Part shown: positions 1 through 8,729 of the stretch, piece by piece
How the letters are laid out: the number at the start of each line of letters is the position of its first letter
Numbering within the stretch: the stretch's first letter is position 1
Assembly: GCF_902806475.1 (NCBI RefSeq)
Contig: NZ_CADCWS010000002.1
Coordinates: 1-64,000, forward strand
Origin: Candidatus Frankia nodulisporulans
GTDB lineage: Bacteria > Actinomycetota > Actinomycetes > Frankiales > Frankiaceae
Reading direction: 5' to 3'
Length of the DNA stretch: 64,000 nucleotides
Notes under the pieces: model-generated
The model's database searches: none
Told to the model about the DNA's origin: nothing
The model's input: only the letters and a program-made list of their open reading frames with translations
Made by a program: the position numbers and the translations under genes

Positions 1-21
1 CCCGGCGCGGGCCCGTCCGAC

Positions 22-882
22 ATGGATCCGGCGGACGTGGATCCGGCGGACGTGGGCCGGGCAGATGTGTACCTGGCGGACGTGGACCCGGCCGAGGTCG
101 AGCTGGCGTACCGGGGGTGGCTGCCGGCCTGGCGGATCTGGGCGTCGCGCGCACAGGCGGACGGCGAGCGACGGGCGCTGCACAATACGTTGCACGCTCT
201 GGCCGCCCGGCTCGCGCAGGAAGGCGACGCGCTGGAGCTGGTGCTGGCCACGGGCCTGCTCACCTGGGCGCCGCCGGATGGTCCGCCCATCCGCGAGCAT
301 CTGCTGTCGACCCGGGTGCGCTGCGAGATCGACCCGGTCACCGCCGACATCCGGGTGCGGCTGCCGGCGGACGCGACGACCCGCCTCGCCGATGGCCACC
401 TGCTCGACGGTGTCGCGTCGTTCCACCGGGAGCGCACGAACAACCTCCACGATCGGCTGCGGCACCGCGCCCCGGCACCGCTGGGCCCGGACGACACTCG
501 ACTGCTGCGCGAGTGGCTCACCCTGGCCGTGGACGTCCCCGCCGCCGGCTCGCGAGGCCGCGGCGGCGGGCCGCAGGTGACGTTCGCTCCGGCGCTGGTG
601 CTGCGGGTGCGCGATTCGGCCGCGCTGCTGAGCTACTACGAGCGGATGCTGGACGCGTTGCGCGGTGACGGTCCGCCGCCGCTCGGACTCGCGCAGTTGG
701 TGGCGACCCTGGACACGGACGAGCGGCTCGCGTGGCTCGCCGCGGAAGGCGCCACCGACGGCGCGGTGCTCGGCGCCGACCCGTTGCTGCCGCTGCCCAC
801 CAGCCCCGAGCAGGCCCTGGTGCTGGAACGGCTGCGCCATGACAACGGCGTCGTGGTGGAGGGACCACCCGGCACCGGTTAA
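22..882 (+). pseudogene. N-terminal part of a frameshifted superfamily 1 helicase-nuclease
   Basis: This frame carries the N-terminal accessory region and ends exactly in the Walker A motif of an AAA/SF1 helicase: the protein reads GPPGTG and then stops at a TAA (880-882). If one T at 879/880 is removed, the next codons give KTHTIANL, so the canonical GPPGTGKT is restored in the downstream frame. The frame is open to the left window edge and no ribosome binding site is visible before ATG 22, so the true start may lie outside. The first 25 residues are five imperfect pentapeptides (DPADV, DPADV, GRADV, YLADV, DPAEV) encoded by 15-bp repeats. The break is a single-base insertion: a recent inactivation, a sequencing error or, less likely, a recoding site. 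Confidence 0.72.
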
Positions 883-3800
883 GACCCACACGATCGCGAA
901 CCTGATCTGCGCGCTGCTCGCCGAGGGCCAGCGGGTCCTCGTCACCAGCCAGAAGGCGCAGGCCCTGCGGGTGCTGCGGGTGCTGCGGGCGAAGCTGCCC
1001 CCCGACCTGCGCGACCTGTGTGTCTCCCTGACCGACACCGCCGACGATGTCGAGGACACCGAGGACACCGAGGACACCGGCGCCGCGAGCGGAACCCGCG
1101 GCGATCACTTCGCCGATCCCGGCGATGTCGCCACCGGGATCGGCGCGCCAGAGCTGGCCCTGAGCGTGAGCGCGTTGGCCGCGCAGCGGGCCTCCTACCG
1201 ACCCGAGGCCCTCGACCGTCGCATCGCACGGGCCACCGAACGCCGCAACCAGGCACTACGGGAGCGGGACGCGCTGGCCGCACGCGCCCGGGACGTGCGG
1301 GCGGCCGAGGGCACGATCCACCCCGACACAACGATCGCCGCGGGCTGGGGCGGAACCCGGGCGAGCGTCGCGGCCCGGGTCCGCGCCGCCCAAAGCGCAC
1401 ACGCCTGGCTGCCACTGCCCATCCCGACCCCGGCCGGCCGATCCGTCCTCGCCACCGCCGGACCGCCGCTGACCGACGACGAGGCCGTCGAGCTGCGCGG
1501 TCTGCTGCGCCGCTACCCCGTGGACGCGTCGAATCCCCCGCGTCCCACGGCTCATGTCGACGCGGACGAGTCGATCTGGCCGGTGCTGGCGGCCGACCGT
1601 TTCGCCACGTTGGTCGCCGCCGGCGCATCGGCCCGGAGAGCGGCCGCGACCGCACGGGAGAGCCTCACCCCGGCGGCCAGCGCCCTGCTCGCCGCCCTGA
1701 TCGCGGCCTCCCCCGCGTCCGCCGACGAGTTGCGTTCCGCCGTGCGCGCCCTGCACCAGGCGCTGGATGAGGTGCACAGCCGCGCCGCCCGGGTGGCCGA
1801 TCGGGCCTGGGTTCCGGCCGCCGTCCACGACGCGCTCACCGGTCACGACCGGCTGGTGTGGGCGAAGATCGACACAGCGGCGGAGCAGGTCGCCGACGCG
1901 GCCCGGCAACTGACCGAACTCGGCCTGCACGAGGTGCTGCTACCCACCGAGGCCACCAGCAGCGACGACGCCACCGCCAGCGAAGAGGTCACCGCCAACG
2001 ACGACACCACCGGCGACGCGGTGGTGCGGATGTCCGCACCGGCGGTGTTGTTGGCGCGGGGTGAGGCGCTGCGGGCGCACTTCGACGACGGGGGCGGGCT
2101 GCGCCGACGGTTCAAGGGGAAGACCCAGCGGGCCGCCGAGACCCTGCTCGCGCAGGTGACCGTGGACGGACTCGCCCCGACCACCCCGGAACTGCTCGAC
2201 CTGGTGTTGATCCGGCTGCGGGCGCAGCTCGCCCTGGACGCCGCCGGACGGGCCTGGGTGCTCGCCGGTCATCCGCCTCAGCCGGGTCTGCCCGTCGAGG
2301 TCGCGGTGTCCCGGCTGCTGGAACGGCACGAGGTGATCGAGGCGATCGGCACCCTGGTGACCGCCCGCGACCACCTGCTCGCGACGGCGGCGAACCACGG
2401 CGACGAGGCCACCCCGACAGCCCCGACGGCCCCGATCGTCAGCGCCGTCACCAGTGCCGAGACGATCGGCGAGCTTGCCGCGGCGCTCGCCGCCGAACAG
2501 CCGGCACGCGCCGCGGCCGCCGCCGAGGCGGAACTCGCCCAGGTGCGGGACGACCACGAGCGACTCGCCGCCCATCCGGCGGCACCCGCCCCGCTGGCCG
2601 CCGTGCTCGCGGCCACCCACGCCCGGGACAGCGCCGCCTACACCGCCGCCACCGAACGGCTCACGGCCCAGCTGGCTCAGGACCGGGCCACCGTCCGGCG
2701 CGACACGCTGCTCACCCGCCTCGACGCCGCCCATCCCGTCCTCGCCCAGCGGCTGCGCACCGGGCCGACCGACCCGCCCACCGGCGGGAAGGATCGCGGC
2801 CTCGAGCTGGACGACTTCGGTGCGGCCTGGTCCTGGGGGCTGGCCACCGGCTGGCTGGACGCCACCCGCGTCATCGACCACGCCGGCACCGAGCCGAACA
2901 GCGCCCAGCAGCCGCACAGCGCGGCGCCGGCCGACCTCGACGCCGATCTGGACGCGGCCGAGGACGTCCTGGCCGCCGCCACCGCGGAACTCGCCGGCGC
3001 CCGGGCCTGGCGGCACTGCCTGGAGCGCCTCGGCGCCGGGCAGTCCGCCGCCCTGCGTGCCTACAGCGAGGCGGTCGCCGCGGGCGGGACCCACGGCGGA
3101 CGGCAGGCCGAGCGCTACCGACAGGCCGCCCGGGAGGCGATGGCGATCGCCCAGACGGCCGTCCCGGCCTGGGTGATGCCGATCCGCGAGGTGCTCTCGA
3201 CCATCCCGCCGGTGCGTGACAGCTTCGACGTCGTCATCGTGGACGAGGGCAGCCAGGCGGGCCTGGACAGTCTGTTCCTGCTCTGGCTCGCCCCCCGGGT
3301 GATCGTCGTCGGTGACGACCGGCAGTGCACCCCGGCGGCGGTACCCGGGCGTGACCTCGACGACGTCCTCGACCGGCTCGACGCCCTGTTGCCGGACGTC
3401 CCGGCCTGGCTGCGGGTCGGGTTCAGCCCGCGGTCGAGCCTGTTCAGCCTGCTGCGCACCCGGTTCGGTGAGGTCGTGCGGCTCCGCGAGCACTTCCGGT
3501 GCATGCCGGAGATCATCGAATGGTCATCCGCGATGTTCTACCGGGAGGCGCCGCTGGTGCCGCTGCGCCAGTTCGGCGCCGATCGACTGCCACCGCTGGT
3601 CGCCCGGCACGTCCCGCACGGCTCCACCATCCCGACGTCCACCGGTCCGCGCAACCGGGCGGAGGCGGAGGCGCTGGTCGGGCAGGTGCTGCTCAGCGCG
3701 CAGGATCCCCGCAACGCCGGGCTGACCTTCGGCGTGGTGGTCATGGCGGGCCAGGCGCAGGCGACCCTGATCCGTGACCTGCTGGCCGAACGACTGTCCG

Positions 3801-4615
3801 CGGCCGAGCACCGGCGCCGCCGGCTGCGGGTCGGTACCCCCGCGGACTTCCAGGGCGACGAACGCCACGTCGTGTTCGTGTCGCTGGTCGTGGCCCCCTC
3901 GACCCCGCCGACACCCCTGACGACGCTGGAGCACCAGCGCCTGTTCAACGTCGCCGCCTCCCGCGCCCGCGACCAGGTCTGGCTGTTCCATTCGGTGACC
4001 CTCACCGACCTCGATCAGCACGACCTGCGCCACAGCTACCTGGCCCACGTCCTGTCCAGCACCCAGGCCGCGACCCGCACCCAGCTCACGGCGGCCACCC
4101 GGCCCGGCCGGGCCAGCGCGCCACCGGAGTCCCCGGACCCGCGGCTGGTACCCGAGGACCGTCCGCATCCGGCGTTCGGCTCGTTGCTCGCGCAGCGGGT
4201 GTACCGGCGGGTGGCCGGCCGCGGTTATCTGGTCGCCCCCCAGGTGGAGATCGGCGGGCTGCGCCTGGACCTGGTGGTCAGCGGTGGACGGTCCCGCTTC
4301 GCGATCGGCTGCGACGATGACGCCGGCGACGCCGACATCGCCCGGGGCTTCGACCGCGAGCGCGACCTGCGCCGGGTCGGTTGGCGGTTCTGGCGGGTGC
4401 GCCAGTCCGACTTCGAGCTCAACCCCGAGGCGGCCCTCGCCACCCTCTGGCCGCGCCTCGCCGCCGCCGGGATCACCCCCGCCCCCACCCCGGACGGCCC
4501 CGACCAGGACGGCGCGGTGCTCTCAGACGGGGGTGCCGTCGGTCATCTCGTCCGACTCGCGCGCGACCGCGAGCCCGCGGGTCAGTTCGCCGTCGGACAG
4601 TTCCCGCCGCCCTGA
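883..4615 (+). pseudogene. C-terminal part of the frameshifted SF1 helicase with VSR-like nuclease domain
   Basis: This is the continuation of the helicase in the second frame, about 1240 residues; the frame itself is open from 665 but is meaningful only from about 883. Helicase motifs seen: KTHTIANL after the broken Walker A, DEGSQ (motif II, near 3241-3255), GDDRQ (motif III, near 3312), FRCMPEI (motif IV), a TPADFQGDE stretch (motif V) and NVAASRARDQVW (motif VI, near 3949). A long helical insertion, some of it acidic and repetitive near 1950-2030, separates motifs I and II. The last 100 residues (about 4170-4480) resemble the DUF559/very-short-patch-repair endonuclease fold, with GLRLDLVV and a GWRFWRVRQSDF segment, but the usual acidic residue before C-D is Gly (AIGCDDD). 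Genes of this kind often act in DNA repair or defence; the target here is unknown. Its 3' end overlaps the convergent amidase gene by 93 bp. Confidence 0.72.
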
Positions 4616-5902
4616 GCCCGCGCCGCCACCCGCGCTCGCGGTCGGCGGGTCCAGCGGTGTGGGCTCGAGGCGCGTGTGATCCGGCGACTCCGAGTCCACA
4701 GGCACGGCGTCATGGTGGTCGGGGTCGTCCTCGGTGGCACCGACGATGCGGGCGAAGGGCTGGCGGGCCAGCCGGGAACGGGCAGCCGGCGGTTCCAGGA
4801 AGTCGGCCCGGCGGATCCGACAGAAGGCCGTCTGTGGGCCCGGGCCGACGTGGCACACCCCGATCTGCGCGGCGGCCGACAGATAGGCCATGGCCTCGGA
4901 CCGTTCCAGCCCGATCCGGCTGGTCAGGAACAGCATCGCCGAGCGGGCGGCCCGGCGGACCGCCTCGGACAGCTCGGCGTCGACACCCATCGTCACCCAG
5001 GCCGTCTCGGTCTCGACGAACGGTTCGCGCAGCGCCCCCAGCACCGCACCCGCCGCCCCCTCCCGCAGCGTGGACAACCGCAGGGTCGCCCGCAGCGGCC
5101 CCTCGAGCGCGGTCGCACCCAGCCGTCCTTCACTGAGCGCATAGTGCGGGTCGCCCACCGCGAACAGCCCGCCGGCCACCTGGACGGGTAGGTACAGGTG
5201 GCCACCGACGCCCAGATCGACGCAGTCCAGCGCGCCTCCGTGCAGTCCGACCGATGTGGACGCGATGACCTCGGTGGTACTGTCCACCGCGACCGCCATG
5301 ACGCCGAGAAAGGGAGTCAGCGGGAAGCGGGTCCGGGTACCGCCGACGCTGGTCAGCGCACCGAACAGCCGCCCACGGCGGCGTTCGATCGCGCAGAGGG
5401 TGGTGACGGTGCCAAAGCGCTGCCAGTGCCGCGCGCTGGCGCTCGCCTCGGGCGGTGGCCCCTCCGGAAACTCCCCGGTGAACAGCCCCGCGCCATGGCG
5501 ACTCGACACGATGCCGTACCGCGCCCGCGGATGCAGGGAGAGCACGTCGACGCGCAGCATGTCACCGGGTTCCGCGTCCCGGACGAACACCGGCCCGGTC
5601 ACGATGTGCGGCGCGTCCACACCGTACTGGTGGGGCAGGCCGGACGCGGCGATCGCCCGCGCGTCCGCGAGCACCTCGGCGGGCACCACGCCGAGACCGG
5701 CGAGAAAGGACTCGGGGTCGCGACCCTGGTCGCCGAGGATGCCCTCCTGGCTGACCGTGTCGATGGTGACGGTGGCACCGGGATCGATGGACAGGACCGG
5801 TCGGGAGCGGGCGTTCGGCAGTTCACCCCAGGTGACGGTTTCGGGGGTGGAGGGCAGATAATGTCTACCCTCGATCTTGCCGCGGCCCGGTTGCAGCGCC
5901 AC
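4523..5902 (-). CDS. acetamidase/formamidase family protein (FmdA/AmdA-like), divergent
   Basis: The 459-residue product has the order of conserved segments of the FmdA_AmdA family, which hydrolyses short aliphatic amides to ammonia and a carboxylate: TVSQEGILGDQG near residue 50, VTGPVFVRDAEPGDMLRVDV near 100, a LTPFLG segment, then LHGGALDCVDL and LYLPVQVAGGLFAVGDPHY. In the enzymes I remember, the last two blocks read HGGN-D and GD-HA-QGDGE, so this copy departs at likely active-site positions and its substrate is uncertain. The frame is open up to ATG 6016; GTG 5902 is chosen because recognisable homology begins a few residues later (YLPSTPETVTWGELP). No strong ribosome site marks either start. 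The C-terminal 60 residues are Pro/Asp-rich. It is divergent from thiL and converges on the helicase. Confidence 0.8.
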   Translation of the reverse strand: MALQPGRGKIEGRHYLPSTPETVTWGELPNARSRPVLSIDPGATVTIDTVSQEGILGDQGRDPESFLAGLGVVPAEVLADARAIAASGLPHQYGVDAPHIVTGPVFVRDAEPGDMLRVDVLSLHPRARYGIVSSRHGAGLFTGEFPEGPPPEASASARHWQRFGTVTTLCAIERRRGRLFGALTSVGGTRTRFPLTPFLGVMAVAVDSTTEVIASTSVGLHGGALDCVDLGVGGHLYLPVQVAGGLFAVGDPHYALSEGRLGATALEGPLRATLRLSTLREGAAGAVLGALREPFVETETAWVTMGVDAELSEAVRRAARSAMLFLTSRIGLERSEAMAYLSAAAQIGVCHVGPGPQTAFCRIRRADFLEPPAARSRLARQPFARIVGATEDDPDHHDAVPVDSESPDHTRLEPTPLDPPTASAGGGAGSGRRELSDGELTRGLAVARESDEMTDGTPV

Positions 5903-6055
5903 GGGCGGCTCTACCGGGTCCGGGACCGTCCGGGCGGGCTCCCACCGTGATGAGCCGCCTGGACCCACGCCCGCGCACCGTCCTGCCTCCCGGCAGGGGG
6001 TACGCAGGATGCACATCGACAGCGCAGGTTCACGCGCGTCAGATTTTCAGTGCAA

Positions 6056-6073
6056 TGTGACAAAAAGGTCACA
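6056..6073. promoter_or_regulatory. perfect 6-6-6 inverted repeat, candidate operator
   Basis: TGTGAC and GTCACA flank a 6-base A-rich spacer in the only AT-rich patch between the divergent amidase gene and thiL. The arms resemble CRP/FNR-family half-sites, but the spacing is two bases longer than the classic TGTGA-N6-TCACA. The site lies 49 bases before the thiL start, and a CATATATG stretch follows directly. Regulation by it is inference. Confidence 0.45.
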
Positions 6074-6121
6074 TATATGTTGCGATCACCGTCATTCCGA
6101 GGTGCGGAAGGTGGATAGCCC

Positions 6122-7045
6122 GTGGATGCGGAACTTTTTAGCCCAAAGGGTCCGCATGTGCGGGATCTAGGGGAGTTCGACCTCATCCGGGCGATCACCG
6201 CTCGCTTCGGTCGCAGCCCTGACGTCCTCGTCGGGCCGGGCGACGACGCCGCCATGCTCGCCGCACCCGACGGCCGCGTCGTCGTCACCACCGACCTTCT
6301 CGTCGAGGGACGTCACTTCCGCCGGGACTGGTCCGGCGGCGCGGACGTCGGCCACAAGGCCGCCGCCCAGAACCTCGCCGACGTCGCCGCCATGGGTGCC
6401 CGTCCCACCGGCCTGTTCGTCGGCCTGGCCACCCCCGGCTCCACCGAACTCGACTGGGTCCTGTCGCTCGCGGACGGCCTGGCCGCCGAATGCGCCCGCG
6501 CGGGCACCACCGTCGCCGGCGGCGGTTCCCCGCGGCCCGCACCCGACGGGTTCAGGCCCATCCGCGCGGACGACGATTCCCTCACCGCCCGCGGCTGGGG
6601 CCACCTCCTCACCGCGCATCGCCGCCCCCGACCGCCCTACCACCTCGGCCCCGCCCTCGCGGCCCTCGGCGCACGCGCCATGTGCGACGTCTCCGACGGG
6701 CTCGTCCAGGACGTCGGGCACCTCGCCGCCGCGTCCGGCGTGCGCATCGACCTCACCACCGACGCCTTCCCGGTCGACGACGCCCTGCGCGACGCCGCCG
6801 ACCACCTCGGCGTTGATCCCCTCGACTGGGTCCTCACCGGCGGCGAGGACCACGCCCTGGTGGCCTGCCTGCCCCCGCTTCCACCGAGCGTCGCGCTACC
6901 ACCCGGCTGCGTGCGGATCGGCTCCGTCCAGTCCGACGGAACGGGCGTGACCGTCGACGGACGCACCCCGACCGGTGTGGGCGGCTGGACCCACTTCGGC
7001 CGATCCACCTCGAACCACCCCGACCGACCACACTCGCCCGAGTGA
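6122..7045 (+). CDS. thiL: thiamine-monophosphate kinase with atypical centre
   Basis: ThiL phosphorylates thiamine monophosphate to the cofactor thiamine diphosphate. The 307-residue product starts with the standard ThiL N-terminus: GEFDLIRAIT, VGPGDDAAML (residues about 39-48, metal and ATP site), TTDLLVEGRHF, and GHKAAAQNLADVAAMGA. The C-terminal half is also standard: HRRPRPPYHLGPALA, CDVSDGLVQDVGHLA and VLTGGEDHALVA. Between them (about 6520-6630) the usual GGDT strand and the following glycine-rich domain start are missing; the text reads AGGGSPRPAPDGFRPIRADD, so the metal-binding Asp of GGD is Gly and roughly 40 expected residues are replaced by about 30 unrelated ones. No other frame restores the lost sequence. 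It may be an internal deletion or rearrangement, so activity is doubtful. GTG 6122 is taken from the open frame; no clear thiamine riboswitch precedes it. Confidence 0.82.
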   Translation: MDAELFSPKGPHVRDLGEFDLIRAITARFGRSPDVLVGPGDDAAMLAAPDGRVVVTTDLLVEGRHFRRDWSGGADVGHKAAAQNLADVAAMGARPTGLFVGLATPGSTELDWVLSLADGLAAECARAGTTVAGGGSPRPAPDGFRPIRADDDSLTARGWGHLLTAHRRPRPPYHLGPALAALGARAMCDVSDGLVQDVGHLAAASGVRIDLTTDAFPVDDALRDAADHLGVDPLDWVLTGGEDHALVACLPPLPPSVALPPGCVRIGSVQSDGTGVTVDGRTPTGVGGWTHFGRSTSNHPDRPHSPE

Positions 7046-8368
7046 ACCGACCCACCACCGCGTAACAGCGCCACCCCCACCCGCACCGACCACCGCGACC
7101 ACCCCTGATCGCCCGCCTGACCGCACCCTGATCAGCATCCCGACCGGCCCCGACGACCAGCATTCCCTCGCCACGGGAATGTCCGGTGCCGACCACGGCC
7201 CGACCGGCCTCGAGTCGACTCCGGATGGCCGAGCCGGCCATCATCCCAGCCATTCCGAACGCCCGGTCAGGTTGGCGCTCAACCCATTCAGCCGTCGTTC
7301 TTTCGGCCCATCCAGCGGTACCGGCTCCGCACGTGAACGCCCACCCGTTGGAACGCGAACAAAGCGCATATCGGACGTCTCGTACACGCCGACGATGACT
7401 GGTCCGGGCCGACCCCGCACCGCACCGCACCGCAGGCGATGGAAAGTCACCTGTCGCGACGGCGGCGCCCATCCACCGGCTCACACCAGTCGGCGGCCAC
7501 CACGGCAACGGTCGACGGCCACGACAAAGGCGACAACAACGGTCGACGGGAACGATCGATGGTCCGCAACGCCGATCAACGGCACCCCGTTCTGGCCGCC
7601 AGCCATGGGATCGCGTCTGTGACGCCGCCACAGGGCCTTCGTACCAGCACGCGACGGTGCGCGACCAAGTGCCCCGCGCGGGCCTCAGCCCCCGAAAAGG
7701 GGGTGTACGGCCACGGCGCCCAAGGCACTCGGGAGAGGAGAAGTGTAGGTGCCGACCCGCCAGGTCGCCTCACGGGCGTAGGCCGCTCGAAGCGGCGTTC
7801 ATTGGGTCCGGGGGCCATGATGCGGGCCGGCACTGGCCAGTCTAACGGATGGTCGCGCCACCGTGTTCCCACCCGCATGACCTGGTCCGATGACCCGCGA
7901 CCCGTCCGTCCCGCCTGGCCTGGAAACCGCCTGCCCCCGTTGCCCCGCCCGCCCCGTCCACCCGGGGGTCACCCGCCCCGCCTGTCGGACATCGCCGTGC
8001 GGATCCGAGCACTCGGACCGCCATGGGACATACCGGACAGGGATGCCTCCACAGGCCCGCGTGGAGCTCCACTCCGCCGCGGACGACCTGGACGCTCTCC
8101 ATGGATCCGAGGCCGGCGTGGTCGGGTCGAAGCATGCTCGCCGGGCACGGTGATAGCCGGGACAGGCGAACCCGAATCGGGGATGGCGTCGCGTCTGACG
8201 ACAAGCACACCGTCATGAGCGCGCCTGGTGGTTTCGCGATGACGCTTCGTGGACGACAAGGGCAGTCGAAGATCCGCGGGAGGCGAGGCCGTCGCCGCGG
8301 ACCGCATCCCCGCCTCGGGACCCTCGCCGCCAGCTCCATGCGAACCAACCGCGCCGGAATCATCAGCC

Positions 8369-8411
8369 GACGTGGGAGACCCTCTCGTCTGACGTGGGAG
8401 ACCCTCTCGTC
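8369..8411. repeat. 21-bp perfect direct repeat, two copies
   Basis: Copies at 8369-8389 and 8391-8411 are identical and separated by one base. Each ends in CCCTCTCGTC; the second is followed by GCGAGGG, which could pair with its own end (CCCTC with GAGGG) as a small hairpin. The meaning is unknown. Confidence 0.75.
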
Positions 8412-8638
8412 GCGAGGGCGCACGGTCGCGGGTCGGGGTCGAAGCCGGTGCGATCGGGCCTTCACCCGGTGGGGGCGGGGTGACGGAAGCGGGCTTGTGG
8501 AAGCGAGGCACGGAAGCCGGGCCGAGAGGGACAGGAAAGGGACGAGATCAGGACGAGATGATGGCCGGATCGGGGCGGACACAGGGCAGGAACCGGGCGG
8601 TGTCGGGACGGCGCCGGGTGGGTACCGAGGGTCCGTGT

Positions 8639-8661
8639 GACCGGACCGGGCAGGTCCGGTC
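8639..8661. promoter_or_regulatory. 9-5-9 inverted repeat upstream of kgd
   Basis: GACCGGACC and GGTCCGGTC are perfect complements around a 5-base loop, 70 bases before the chosen kgd start. A TAGCCT hexamer about 25 bases further on could be a -10 element, which would place the repeat in the promoter as a possible operator. It could instead be an upstream terminator; there is no T tract. Confidence 0.4.
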
Positions 8662-8729
8662 GTACCAGCTCTGGCCGCAGCGGGTAGCCTGAGCAGACGG
8701 TGACAGAAGGGCCTTTCGGAGGCCGTGAA

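Larger units (their letters stand above)
7046..8729. other. 1.7 kb region without a recognisable gene
   Basis: Between thiL and kgd I see no frame with recognisable protein sequence on either strand; the open frames here are Arg/Pro-rich shadows typical of GC-rich spacers. It holds a 21-bp direct repeat (8369-8411) and a 9-5-9 inverted repeat just before kgd (8639-8661). No tRNA, tmRNA or RNase P RNA signature was recognised. Confidence 0.5.

Noticed and set aside
1940-3493. A 517-codon minus-strand frame inside the helicase
   Set aside because: It is antisense to helicase sequence with motifs II and III on the plus strand, and its product has no recognisable feature.
5950-6121. Possible thiamine (TPP) riboswitch before thiL
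   Set aside because: None of the conserved TPP-riboswitch cores (CTGAGA, ACCTGA) is present in the right order.
7560-7900. Possible structured RNA in the thiL-kgd spacer (AG-rich patch near 7730)
   Set aside because: I tried RNase P RNA, tmRNA and cobalamin riboswitch signatures and none fits.
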